This document shows positions 39,782 through 47,513 of a stretch of 55,553 nucleotides of DNA, in pieces (the stretch's first letter is position 1; each line of letters opens with the position of its first letter). The stretch spans positions 1-55,553 of the forward strand of contig JANWHW010000003.1 of the NCBI GenBank assembly GCA_025450195.1, in the 5' to 3' direction. The translations under genes and the position numbers were made by a program. The notes beneath the pieces were generated by a model. It was not told where the DNA came from and ran no database searches. It saw only the letters and a program-made list of their open reading frames with translations. This stretch comes from Solirubrobacterales bacterium (GTDB lineage Bacteria > Actinomycetota > Thermoleophilia > Solirubrobacterales > 70-9).

Positions 39782-41491
39782 ATGCCGGCTGTTTCACCCA
39801 TCGAGTTCCCCCCGCCGTTCGACAGCGCCGAGGTGATCGGCCCGCCGACCGATCCGGTGGACGATCGGATCGAGGTCGGCATCGCGATCGTCGGGGGTGG
39901 GCCCGCCGGGCTCGCCTGCGCGAACAAATTGATGCAGCTGCTCGAGGATGAGCCGGAGCTGACAGAGAAGCTGGGGGAAGTCCCGGTCGCGGTGATCGAG
40001 AAGGGCAAAGTCGCCGGCGCGCATCTTCTCTCTGGGGCCAACGTCGATCCGTCGGCGTTGACCCGACTGTTCCCGGACCTCGACCCGGCCGACTGGCCGT
40101 CGGTCTACCAGGAGGTCACCAAGGACGCGACCTACTTCCTCACCTCGAAGAAAGCGTTCCCGCTGAAGCCGCCACCGCCCAACTTTCGCAAAGAGGGCAC
40201 GTACACGATGTCGGTCTCCAAAATGGGCCGCTTCCTCGCCGAGAAAGCCGAAGAGGCCGGCGTCTACATCCTCGCCGAGACCGCCGCGACGAAGCTGCTG
40301 GTCGAGGACCGGATCGTTCGTGGCGTGCGCTCTGGCGACCGCGGTCGCGGAAAGGACGGCGAGGAGCTCGGCAACTTCGAGCCCGGCTCAGACGTCGTCG
40401 CCAAGGCGACCGTGCTCGCCGAGGGCACGATCGGCCACCTCACCTACGCCGCCTATGACTACTTCGGTATGCGCGAGGGCAGTGACCCGCAGGCATGGGA
40501 GCTCGGGGTGAAGGAGATCTGGGAGGTGCCAAAGCCCCTCGACCGGGTCATCCACACCCTCGGTTGGCCACTGCGCTGGGGCGGCAAATACAAGGAGGCG
40601 GGCGGCAGCTTCATCTACCCGATGGGGGAGGACAAGGTCTGCTTCGGCCTCGTCGTCGGCCTCGACACGACTGACGCCACCTTCTCGGTCCATGATGAGT
40701 TGCAGCGCTTCAAGCAGCACCCCTTCATCGCCAAGATCATCGAGGGCGGCAAACGGGTCGGCTGGGGCGCGAAGACAATTCCCTCGGGCGGCTACTGGGC
40801 ACTGCCGAAGCGCTTCTCGGTGCCCGGCCTGCTGGTCGCCGGCGACGCTGCCGGGATGGTCAACATCGCCGAGCTCGCGGGCGTCCACTACGCGATGCAC
40901 GCCGGGATGTTCGCGGCGGAAGCGATCGTCGAGTCGCTGAAGAAGGACATCGACTCGGTCAACTTCGAAAGCTACGACGGGATGATCCGCAACTCGGAGA
41001 TCGAGAAGGACCTCTACAAGTCCCGCAACATGAAGCAGCCCCTGACCAAGGGACTGATCAAAGGCGGCATCATCGCCAACGCGCTGGTCGCAACCAAAGG
41101 CAACTTCCCGCCCGGTCATATGAAGGTGGAGAACAACGCCGAGCCGGCCGTCTTCATCGGCAACGCCGCGGAGCGGTACCCGAAGCCCGACAACGAGATC
41201 ACCTTCAACAAGCTCGACTCGGTCTTCCTCTCCGGCAACGCGACCCGCGACGATGCCCCCAACCACGTCCGCATCCAGACCAAGGTGCCCCGTGAGATTG
41301 CCCAGACCTGGGTCTCGATGTGCCCGGCACAGGTCTATGAGATCCCCGACGAGCAGCTCGAGAACGGCGCTACCGAGGTTGACGTCCACGTCACCGCCTC
41401 CAACTGTGTCCAGTGCGGTGCGATCACCGCCAAGGGCGGCCGGCTCACCCTCCCCGAGGGTGGCGACGGGCCGCTGTATCAAGAGACCTGA
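39782..41491 (+). CDS. ETF-quinone oxidoreductase with altered Fe-S ligand set
   Basis: A membrane-associated FAD enzyme (569 aa) that oxidises reduced ETF and reduces quinone. 'IAIVGGGPAGLACANKL' binds FAD; 'GAHLLSGANVDP', 'GWPLRWGGKYKEAGGSFIYP' and 'GLLVAGDAAGMVN' are family motifs. The [4Fe-4S] domain normally has four Cys: one in a CPA..VYE motif and three in NCxxCxxC. Here Cys514 (MCPAQVYE), Cys542 and Cys545 (NCVQC) are kept, but the fourth position is Ile548. The end 'LPEGGDGPLYQET' matches the family, so this is not a truncation. The ATG at 39782 follows GGAG. Confidence 0.92.
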   Translation: MPAVSPIEFPPPFDSAEVIGPPTDPVDDRIEVGIAIVGGGPAGLACANKLMQLLEDEPELTEKLGEVPVAVIEKGKVAGAHLLSGANVDPSALTRLFPDLDPADWPSVYQEVTKDATYFLTSKKAFPLKPPPPNFRKEGTYTMSVSKMGRFLAEKAEEAGVYILAETAATKLLVEDRIVRGVRSGDRGRGKDGEELGNFEPGSDVVAKATVLAEGTIGHLTYAAYDYFGMREGSDPQAWELGVKEIWEVPKPLDRVIHTLGWPLRWGGKYKEAGGSFIYPMGEDKVCFGLVVGLDTTDATFSVHDELQRFKQHPFIAKIIEGGKRVGWGAKTIPSGGYWALPKRFSVPGLLVAGDAAGMVNIAELAGVHYAMHAGMFAAEAIVESLKKDIDSVNFESYDGMIRNSEIEKDLYKSRNMKQPLTKGLIKGGIIANALVATKGNFPPGHMKVENNAEPAVFIGNAAERYPKPDNEITFNKLDSVFLSGNATRDDAPNHVRIQTKVPREIAQTWVSMCPAQVYEIPDEQLENGATEVDVHVTASNCVQCGAITAKGGRLTLPEGGDGPLYQET

Positions 41492-41508
41492 GCCCGCGTT
41501 TCAGGCGG

Positions 41509-41591
41509 GCGGGTCCTGGCGCCGCAGGAACCACCACCCCCTCCGGTAGCTGAAGCTTCCTCGGGGGCGGTGCCCCTACGGCGCCACCCGC
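41509..41591 (+). repeat. Hairpin repeat family A, intergenic copy
   Basis: An 83-bp copy 17 bp after the ETF-QO stop, same orientation as the ftsZ copy. Outer GCGGGT/ACCCGC, stem GGCGCCGCAGG/CCTACGGCGCC, inner CACCACCCCC/GGGGGCGGTG, loop with GGTAGCTGAAGCTTCCT. It could serve as a terminator-like structure for the ETF genes. Confidence 0.75.
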
Positions 41592-41609
41592 CCGGCAGAG
41601 GCGTCGGGG

Positions 41610-41813
41610 CTAGGCGGCTCGTGACTCCGGCTCGGTACTCAGGGAGCGGTTCGTCGGCCGAGCTGAGTGCGATAGCCACGGGGCGATGTCGAGGTCGATG
41701 CGCTTTGGTGAAGGCGGAGCAAGGGTCCACTCATCGCAACCCGCGAAGGCTTCGTCGAGGCGTCTTGCCATCGTGCTGCGGGGCCGATCTTGGTCGAAGA
41801 TCTCCTTGGCCAT
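41610..41813 (-). CDS. Possible small protein (67 aa)
   Basis: A candidate gene in the longest gene-poor stretch of the window (41492-41984). The ATG at 41813 follows GGAG at a normal distance; the product begins MAKEIFDQDRPRSTMARRLD and contains 'DIAPWLSHSARPTN'. It is hydrophilic, with no helix of membrane type and no recognised family. Upstream DNA is less GC-rich, as promoters are here. Codon positions look plausible but the length is too small to be sure. It is flanked by a family A repeat on one side and a family B repeat on the other. Confidence 0.4.
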   Translation of the reverse strand: MAKEIFDQDRPRSTMARRLDEAFAGCDEWTLAPPSPKRIDLDIAPWLSHSARPTNRSLSTEPESRAA

Positions 41814-41936
41814 TTGGCTCTCCGTCTTGCTGGGTGGGGGACGTTTAACGAAGAATGTCCGCTCCGTCAGACGAAAAACCTGCACTTTGCGATAAATACG
41901 AACCGGTGTTCGCTTTCGAGAGGCATCGGATGTGCC

Positions 41937-41975
41937 GGGGCGACTTCCTCTCGCTATGCGAGAACAAACTCGCCC
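41937..41975. repeat. Dispersed palindrome family B, copy 3
   Basis: A 39-bp palindrome GGGGCGACTT...CTCGCTATGCGAG...ACTCGCCC, ending 9 bp before the hydrolase stop codon on the minus strand. It would form a hairpin at the end of that transcript. It aligns closely with the inverse of copy 34274-34312. Confidence 0.6.
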
Positions 41976-41984
41976 ACCCGTCAG

Positions 41985-42827
41985 CTAGGACGGCCCCACG
42001 AAGCCGGCGATCTCCTCGGCGAGGCGCTGGGGCTGGTCGATCGGTACGAAAGTCTTTGAGTCGGGGATCTGGACGAGGCTGGCATTGGGCGTCTCGGCGA
42101 CGAGCTTCTCCGCATGCTTCATGGGGAAGAGGCGGTCGCCGGGTGCCCAGGTGAGCAGGATGGGCAGGTCGGAGCTGCGCAGCTTCTCCGCGGCCTCCAG
42201 CGTGTAGCGCTTGTTCATTCCCGTCGTCACCTTCTTGACGTCGCGCTTGATGTCGGCATCGTGCAGGCCGGGCTCCATCCAGGATGCGATCAGCTCGGGT
42301 GGCAGCGGTTCGTTGGTGAACGGCCTGAAGGCGGCGCGGGCGACCGCGCCGATCCGGAAGGGCGCGGCGATCAGCGACATCCCGCCGGGCAGCTTGGCAA
42401 GCGGCGGCATCGTCTTGAACAGCCCCGGAGGGAAGTTCGAATGCGTATCGCAGTTGGTGAGGACAAGGCGGCCGACCCGCTCTGGGTGGCGAGTGGCGAG
42501 CACCTGTGACATCGCGCCTCCAGAGTCGTTGCCGACGATTGTCACATCGGTGAGGTCAAGGGCCTCGAGGAAGCTCGCGATCGTTGCCGCGATTCCATAG
42601 GGCGAGAGGTCTGCATCCGGTTTCATCGCCACCTGCTGGGCCCCGATTGGCCAGTCGGGCGCGATGCAGCGGTAGCGGTCCGAGAGGCGATCGACCACGC
42701 CGTCCCAGAGACGGCCGTCGACCAGATAGCCGTGGACGAAGACGACCGGCTTCCCCTCGCCCGCTTCCCGGTAGCGGATTCGACCGGCGGGAAGCTCGAT
42801 CTCGTGACGTTCGCTTGACTGGGGCAT
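41985..42827 (-). CDS. Alpha/beta hydrolase with Asp nucleophile position and no catalytic His
   Basis: A 280-aa alpha/beta hydrolase resembling haloalkane dehalogenase/epoxide hydrolase proteins. 'VVFVHGYLVDGRLWDGVV' gives the HG oxyanion motif, and the nucleophile elbow 'IVGNDSGGAM' puts Asp101 in the nucleophile position. An acid is present at Asp231 (APGDRLFP). The usual His near the end is replaced: 'DSKTFVPIDQP' has Thr259 where 'GHF.P' is expected. The protein may therefore be inactive as a hydrolase or use another mechanism; the pattern may be common to a subgroup. It is divergent from a TetR gene that probably regulates it. Confidence 0.85.
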   Translation of the reverse strand: MPQSSERHEIELPAGRIRYREAGEGKPVVFVHGYLVDGRLWDGVVDRLSDRYRCIAPDWPIGAQQVAMKPDADLSPYGIAATIASFLEALDLTDVTIVGNDSGGAMSQVLATRHPERVGRLVLTNCDTHSNFPPGLFKTMPPLAKLPGGMSLIAAPFRIGAVARAAFRPFTNEPLPPELIASWMEPGLHDADIKRDVKKVTTGMNKRYTLEAAEKLRSSDLPILLTWAPGDRLFPMKHAEKLVAETPNASLVQIPDSKTFVPIDQPQRLAEEIAGFVGPS

Positions 42828-42875
42828 TGCGTTCCTCCTGGGAATGGCTTTCTGGGGAGCGGGCAGGTAACTTAT

Positions 42876-42888
42876 ATACAGACTGTAT
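42876..42888. promoter_or_regulatory. TetR operator overlapping the tetR start codon
   Basis: ATACAG-A-CTGTAT is a perfect 6-bp inverted repeat. The last two bases are the first two of the TetR ATG (42887). It lies in the 59-bp divergent region and is placed to repress both the regulator and the hydrolase gene. Confidence 0.65.
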
Positions 42889-43543
42889 GAATGTCAAAGA
42901 GCATAGCGATCGAGGCGAAGACCCTCCTGCCACCAGCGCTCCACAGGAGCGGAGGACCCAGGCCGAGCGCTCTGAGGCAACGCGGGGGGCACTGATCGAG
43001 GCGGCGCGCACGCTCTTTGCGGAGCGTGGTTACGCGGCGGTTGGCACTGAGGAGATCGTCAAGGTGGCGGGAGTGACGCGGGGGGCGCTCTACCACCACT
43101 TCACCGGAAAGCGCGACCTCTTCGAGGCGGTCTACGAAGAGGTCGAGGCGCAGCTGGCGGAGCGGATCGCGGCGGGCGCCATCGCCGCCAATGCCGAGTC
43201 GCCGCTGGACGCGATGCGAGCTGGCGCGGAGATGTTCCTGCAGGCCTGCACTGAGCCCGAGGCGCAGCAAATCGCCCTCCTCGACGGGCCATCGGTGCTT
43301 GGCTGGGATCGCTGGCGCGAGATTGCGGCCGAGCACGGCCTTGGCTTGATCGAAGCCACCGTCCAAGCGGCAATCGACGCCGGCGCAATCGCCAAGCAGC
43401 CGGTGCGGCCCTTGGCCCACGTCCTGATGGGCGCGCTCGATGAGGCGGCGATGCTGGTTGCACGGGCTGATGACCCGGAGCAGATGCGCACGGAGGTGAG
43501 CAAGACCCTCGACTTCGTGCTAGCCGGCCTCAGGACCGGTTAG
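42887..43543 (+). CDS. TetR-family transcriptional repressor
   Basis: A 218-aa one-component regulator. The helix-turn-helix is seen as 'ALIEAARTLFAERGYAAVG' followed by 'TEEIVKVAGVTRGALYHHF' with 'GKRDLFEAVYEEVE'. The C-terminal ligand domain (about 80-218) includes 'LLDGPSVLGWDRWREI', a segment found in a common actinobacterial TetR group. The first 35 residues are an acidic, loose extension. The operator at 42876 overlaps the start codon, so autorepression is likely. The last 4 bp overlap the 3' end of the GGDEF gene on the other strand. Confidence 0.92.
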   Translation: MNVKEHSDRGEDPPATSAPQERRTQAERSEATRGALIEAARTLFAERGYAAVGTEEIVKVAGVTRGALYHHFTGKRDLFEAVYEEVEAQLAERIAAGAIAANAESPLDAMRAGAEMFLQACTEPEAQQIALLDGPSVLGWDRWREIAAEHGLGLIEATVQAAIDAGAIAKQPVRPLAHVLMGALDEAAMLVARADDPEQMRTEVSKTLDFVLAGLRTG

Positions 43544-45033
43544 GAGACCGGCTGGCTGCTGGGGACTGGGTCCTCCAGCTGGGGCTGGGGAGCGTAGGTC
43601 CGCGACACGCGCCGCGACTCCTTCTGCGCGTACATCCGCACGTCCGCAAGCTGCAGCGCCTCGGCGGGAGAATCGGCATCGGCGGGAATCAAGGCTCCGC
43701 CCCAAGAGGCGCCTACGTCGACGCCCCGGTCACTCTCGGTCAGAGCTTGCGCTGCCCTTCTTGCCAGCGGGTCGAGTTTCTCCTTTTTGCAAGTGAGGAG
43801 AACGCAGAACTCATCGCCACCGATCCGATAGGCGGTCCCGTTCTCGCCGACCGCGTTTTGCAGCGCCTGGCCGAGTTTGGTCAGCAGTTTGTCGCCGGCC
43901 GGATGACCGAATGTGTCGTTGTAGCGCTTGAAGCCATTCAGGTCGAAGAGGTAGAGCGCCGCTGGGTTCTCCACATCTGCTTGGGCGCATGACTCTTCGA
44001 GGTCCACTTGCATCCTGCCTCGGTTGCCCAGCTGGGTCAGCGGGTCGGTCTGGACCTGCTCCAGCAGCGCCCTGTTCGTGCGAGCGGCAAACGCCAAGCG
44101 CACGATGACCGCGATCATCGTCCCCATCCACAGCAGTGTTGAGAGGCCGCTGGACCCACCCAGGTACTGCATCGCCGCGAGGCCGACCATCACGGTGCCG
44201 AAGATCGCTGGGACCATCAACTCGCCGCGGCTGTTGACTTTGGCGGAGGCCCGGATATTGGTTGCATTGGGCTGCCATAGGACTGCACCGAGGAAGGCAG
44301 CGGCAATCAGGTAGATCGGATCTATCCAGCTTCCCGATGGGACGAACCCTTCGGTTTCCCCCAGTATGAAAGCGATGTCGGCGACCACCATGGCCCCGAG
44401 CCCGGCAAGCAGCAGCGACCAAGTCCTGTCGGGACGCCATCCGCTCAAGGCGATGACTCCTACGACCAGCGACAGCATCACGATGTCGCCCAGCGGATAG
44501 GCAAGAGAGGTAGCTACTTCCAGCGACGTGCCTTCGGTTTGCCCGGCGATGAAGTCGAAGACGAAGACGGTGCCAAGCGCCGCGGTGCCAAGCGCCGCAA
44601 TCAGGCCGTCTGTCAGCAACCGCCAATCAAGCTCCTGGGCCCTGGCGCGAACGAGCAGGGCAAGGCCCGCATAGCCAAGAGGGTAGAAGAGGAGGTAGCC
44701 GATATCGGCCGGGGAGGGATAGGGGGCCGTTGGGTTGTCCAGGATCTCTGCCGTCCAGTAGATCTCACCCGCGGCCCAGGAAAGGATTGCGAGGCCGATC
44801 AGCACCCATGCCCAGCGCTCCGCCGCTGTGGCTCGAGCTCTGAGCAGGCAGGCGACCCCGGCAGCGATCACGACTGCGTCGTAGAGCACGCTGGTGAAGC
44901 CATCTAGGCCGGCACCCCCAATCCCAAGCCAGTTGTGGGCCACAACGAGGGTCGTTCCGCCGACGAGCAGGAGGGCAAGTAGGGGTTTGATTCCCCTTGG
45001 CGTCGCCGTTGTGTCCGTTTCGGTGCCTGCCAT
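43540..45033 (-). CDS. Membrane diguanylate cyclase (GGDEF)
   Basis: A 497-aa membrane protein making c-di-GMP. About nine hydrophobic helices fill residues 15-315, a MASE-like sensor region without recognised ligand residues. A short coiled stretch ([20 protein letters not shown]) leads into the GGDEF domain with '[20 protein letters not shown]' (metal Asp) and the intact active site '[12 protein letters not shown]'. No RxxD inhibitory site is evident right before it. No EAL domain is present. The pilus locus in the same window is a plausible downstream process, since c-di-GMP often controls type IV pili, but no direct link is seen. Confidence 0.92.
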   Translation of the reverse strand: MAGTETDTTATPRGIKPLLALLLVGGTTLVVAHNWLGIGGAGLDGFTSVLYDAVVIAAGVACLLRARATAAERWAWVLIGLAILSWAAGEIYWTAEILDNPTAPYPSPADIGYLLFYPLGYAGLALLVRARAQELDWRLLTDGLIAALGTAALGTVFVFDFIAGQTEGTSLEVATSLAYPLGDIVMLSLVVGVIALSGWRPDRTWSLLLAGLGAMVVADIAFILGETEGFVPSGSWIDPIYLIAAAFLGAVLWQPNATNIRASAKVNSRGELMVPAIFGTVMVGLAAMQYLGGSSGLSTLLWMGTMIAVIVRLAFAARTNRALLEQVQTDPLTQLGNRGRMQVDLEESCAQADVENPAALYLFDLNGFKRYNDTFGHPAGDKLLTKLGQALQNAVGENGTAYRIGGDEFCVLLTCKKEKLDPLARRAAQALTESDRGVDVGASWGGALIPADADSPAEALQLADVRMYAQKESRRVSRTYAPQPQLEDPVPSSQPVS

Positions 45034-45082
45034 TACAAGGATCTATCGGCAGTGCCGCCGCACTTCTCTAGACTTGAGGGCG

Positions 45083-45298
45083 ATGAAGACAGGAATTCAC
45101 CCCGAGTACGTGCTGGCGAATGTGCATTGCTCGTGCGGCAACCAGTTCTATACCCGCTCTACCGAGTCCGATCTTCATGTCGAGCTCTGCTCGGAGTGCC
45201 ACCCCTTCTACACCGGCAAGCAGAAGCTCGTCGATACCGGTGGCCGGGTGGAGCGCTTCCAGCGCCGTGCCGCGAAGCACGCCAAGGCCAAAAGGTAG
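45083..45298 (+). CDS. rpmE: 50S ribosomal protein L31 (zinc form)
   Basis: A 71-aa ribosomal protein of the large subunit. The sequence starts '[10 protein letters not shown]' and has the four zinc Cys of the C+ form at residues 16, 18, 36 and 39 ([18 protein letters not shown]). The basic C-terminus ([11 protein letters not shown]) is typical. The ATG at 45083 opens the conserved N-terminus; upstream sequence in the frame belongs to the region in front of the divergent GGDEF gene. It leads a housekeeping block with yqhQ and prfA, an order seen in many actinobacteria and Firmicutes. Confidence 0.97.
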   Translation: MKTGIHPEYVLANVHCSCGNQFYTRSTESDLHVELCSECHPFYTGKQKLVDTGGRVERFQRRAAKHAKAKR

Positions 45299-45301
45299 AC
45301 G

Positions 45302-46309
45302 GTGAGCCCGGAGGGGGCTTCGCTGGAAGTGCGGCAGACCTCGTCGAACGGGGCCGATCCCCTGCGCATGCCCGACGGCGCCCTAGTCGCCAAGCGAGAC
45401 GCACCGGTGGGCGGCCAGGCTGTGCTGGAGGGAGTGATGATGCGGGGCGTCTCGGTCTGGGCCGTGGCGGTGCGCAATCCCGAGGGCGAGGTCGAGCTCA
45501 GCTCCGAGCCCCTCGTTCCCTGGGCGAAGCGCCATCGGCTCTGGCGCGTGCCGGTGCTGCGTGGTGTCGTCGCTCTCGGCGAGTCGTTGAAGATCGGCTA
45601 CAAGGCGCTGGCGATCTCTGCCAATGCACAGCTTCCGCCGGATGAGGAAGGCGAGAAAGAGGAGATCGGAGGCTGGGTCTGGGGGTTGACGATCGTTCTC
45701 TCTCTGGTGCTTGCGGTCGGGCTTTTCTTCGTCATCCCGGTTGGGTTGACCAGCCTGATCAAGGATCAGCTTGGCTCGGCCTTCCTCTTCTGGCTGGTCG
45801 AGGGCATTCTCCGCACCGCGATCTTCATCGGCTACATCGTCGCGATCAGCCGCCTGCCGGACCTTCGCCGTGTCTTTGAGTACCACGGTGCCGAGCACAA
45901 GACGATCTCCTGCTATGAGGCCGAAGACCAGCTGACTCCCGCGCGAGCGAAGCTCTACTCGCGCCTGCACCCGCGCTGTGGGACCAGCTTCCTGCTGATT
46001 GTCATGGTGCTGGCGATCTTCGTCTTCGCGCCGCTCGGGCTTCCCGCCTGGTACTGGCTGCTCGCCTCGCGCATCCTCGGCATTCCTCTGATCGCCGGGC
46101 TCTCCTACGAGGTGATCAAGTGGGCGGGCAAAAACCGGCGCAAACGCTGGGTGCGGGCGGTGATGTGGCCCGGGCTGATGCTGCAGAACCTGACCACGCG
46201 CGAGCCGGACGAAGAGCAGCTGGCGGTGGCGATTGCTGCCTTGGAGAAGGTGTTGGCCGAGGAGCCGCAGACCGACTCGACCGAGTCGCCAATCGAGATC
46301 GTCGCCTAA
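45302..46309 (+). CDS. yqhQ: DUF1385 family membrane protein (YqhQ-like)
   Basis: A 335-aa polytopic protein of unconfirmed function. The family signature is 'VGGQAVLEGVMMRG' near the N-terminus, 'RVFEYHGAEHKTISCYEAE' and 'HPRCGTSFLLIVMVLAIFVF' in the centre, with 'RILGIPLIAGLSYEVIKWAG' and 'PGLMLQNLTTREPDEEQLAVA' at the end. Four or five helices are predicted. The family is fixed next to rpmE/prfA in many Gram-positive genomes. It starts with GTG only 3 bp after rpmE. A long hairpin follows its stop. Confidence 0.93.
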   Translation: MSPEGASLEVRQTSSNGADPLRMPDGALVAKRDAPVGGQAVLEGVMMRGVSVWAVAVRNPEGEVELSSEPLVPWAKRHRLWRVPVLRGVVALGESLKIGYKALAISANAQLPPDEEGEKEEIGGWVWGLTIVLSLVLAVGLFFVIPVGLTSLIKDQLGSAFLFWLVEGILRTAIFIGYIVAISRLPDLRRVFEYHGAEHKTISCYEAEDQLTPARAKLYSRLHPRCGTSFLLIVMVLAIFVFAPLGLPAWYWLLASRILGIPLIAGLSYEVIKWAGKNRRKRWVRAVMWPGLMLQNLTTREPDEEQLAVAIAALEKVLAEEPQTDSTESPIEIVA

Positions 46310-46311
46310 CT

Positions 46312-46417
46312 GGGAAAGCCGGGCGGCCTCTCCCGGAGACCGTCCGTCTGACAGCGGCGAGGAAGTACGTAGCGTGGGTCGCTCCCAGAGTCTCCGAGGA
46401 GGGCGCCCGGCTTTCCC
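46312..46417. repeat. Long hairpin (28-bp arms) between yqhQ and prfA
   Basis: Arms at 46312-46340 and 46390-46417 pair almost completely: GGGAAAGCCGGGC is perfect and the inner CCTC..CGGAGAC part has small mismatches. The loop is 49 nt (46341-46389) and contains a weaker AGCG-tgggt-CGCT hairpin. No T-run follows. It is far longer than a normal terminator and lies 25 bp before the prfA start. Confidence 0.75.
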
Positions 46418-46441
46418 GCTCGCCGCGGCTATGTTGTCCCC

Positions 46442-47509
46442 ATGATCGATTCGCTCGTTGAGCAGATCGAGGCGCGTTTCTCTGAGCTCGAGGGCCAGAT
46501 GGCAGACCCTGCTGTGATCTCGGATCGGGGGCGATACGCCGAGGTGGGGCGGGAGTACCGCGAGCTACAGCCCGCTCAGGCGTTGGCTGGCGAGTGGCGG
46601 ACCCTGAAGGATGACCTCGAGGGAGCGCGGGAGTTGCTTGAGGAGGGCGAGGACCCGGAGCTGCGAAAGCTGGCCGAGGAGGCGCCAGGGCGGTTGGCGG
46701 AGTTGGAAGAGGAGATCCGCCTGGCGATGGTCGAGCGCGATCCAAATGACGTCAAGAACGTGCTGGTCGAGATTCGTGCCGGGACCGGGGGGGACGAGGC
46801 GGCCCTGTTCGCGGGCGACCTCTACAAGATGCTGACCCGCTACGCCGAAGAGCGGGGCTTCTCGACTGAGGCACTGTCCCAATCGGCGGCCGAGGTCGGG
46901 GGCTTCAAGGAGGTCACCTTCGCGATCAAGGGCGAGGGGGCCTACTCGATCTTCAAGTACGAGGGCGGCACCCACCGCGTGCAGCGGGTGCCCGAGACCG
47001 AGTCGCAGGGCCGGATCCACACCTCGACGGCGACGGTGGCGGTGCTGCCGGAGGCCGAGGAGGTCGAGGTCCAGATCGATCAGAACGACCTGCAGATCGA
47101 CGTCTATCGCTCCTCAGGCCCCGGCGGGCAGTCGGTCAATACGACCGACTCGGCGGTCCGGATCACCCACAAGCCGACCGGCGTCGTCGTCTCGATGCAG
47201 GACGAGAAGTCCCAGCTTCAGAACAAGGAGCGGGCGATGAGGGTGCTGCGGGCGCGGCTCTATGAGCGCGAGCTCGCCGAGCAGCAGGCGAAGGTCGCCT
47301 CTGAGCGCAAGGCCCAGGTGGGCAGTGGCGAGCGCTCCGAGAAGGTCCGCACCTACAACTTCCCCCAGGGCCGGGTTACCGACCACCGGATCAAGCACAC
47401 CTCCCACAACCTCGACGGCGTTCTCGGCGGGGCCCTTGAGGAGTTCACCGACGCCCTCGCGGCGGAGGAGAAGCGACAGCGCCTCGAGTCTGCTGCCTCG
47501 GCGGCCTAA
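46442..47509 (+). CDS. prfA: Peptide chain release factor 1
   Basis: RF1 (355 aa) recognises UAA and UAG and triggers peptide release. The GGQ motif is in 'SSGPGGQSVNTTDSAV' (Gln230), the codon-reading region is 'VPETESQGRIHTS' with PET in place of the frequent PAT, and 'EIRAGTGGDEAALFAGDLY' begins domain 2. The C-terminal 'RTYNFPQGRVTDHRIKHT' is typical of RF1 rather than RF2. The downstream gene prmC methylates this Gln, so the two are functionally paired; the gap is 4 bp. Confidence 0.97.
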   Translation: MIDSLVEQIEARFSELEGQMADPAVISDRGRYAEVGREYRELQPAQALAGEWRTLKDDLEGARELLEEGEDPELRKLAEEAPGRLAELEEEIRLAMVERDPNDVKNVLVEIRAGTGGDEAALFAGDLYKMLTRYAEERGFSTEALSQSAAEVGGFKEVTFAIKGEGAYSIFKYEGGTHRVQRVPETESQGRIHTSTATVAVLPEAEEVEVQIDQNDLQIDVYRSSGPGGQSVNTTDSAVRITHKPTGVVVSMQDEKSQLQNKERAMRVLRARLYERELAEQQAKVASERKAQVGSGERSEKVRTYNFPQGRVTDHRIKHTSHNLDGVLGGALEEFTDALAAEEKRQRLESAASAA

Positions 47510-47513
47510 GCCG

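Noticed and set aside
15012..41591. CRISPR array made of the family A repeats
   Set aside because: The copies are many kilobases apart, in both orientations, with no spacers and no cas genes.
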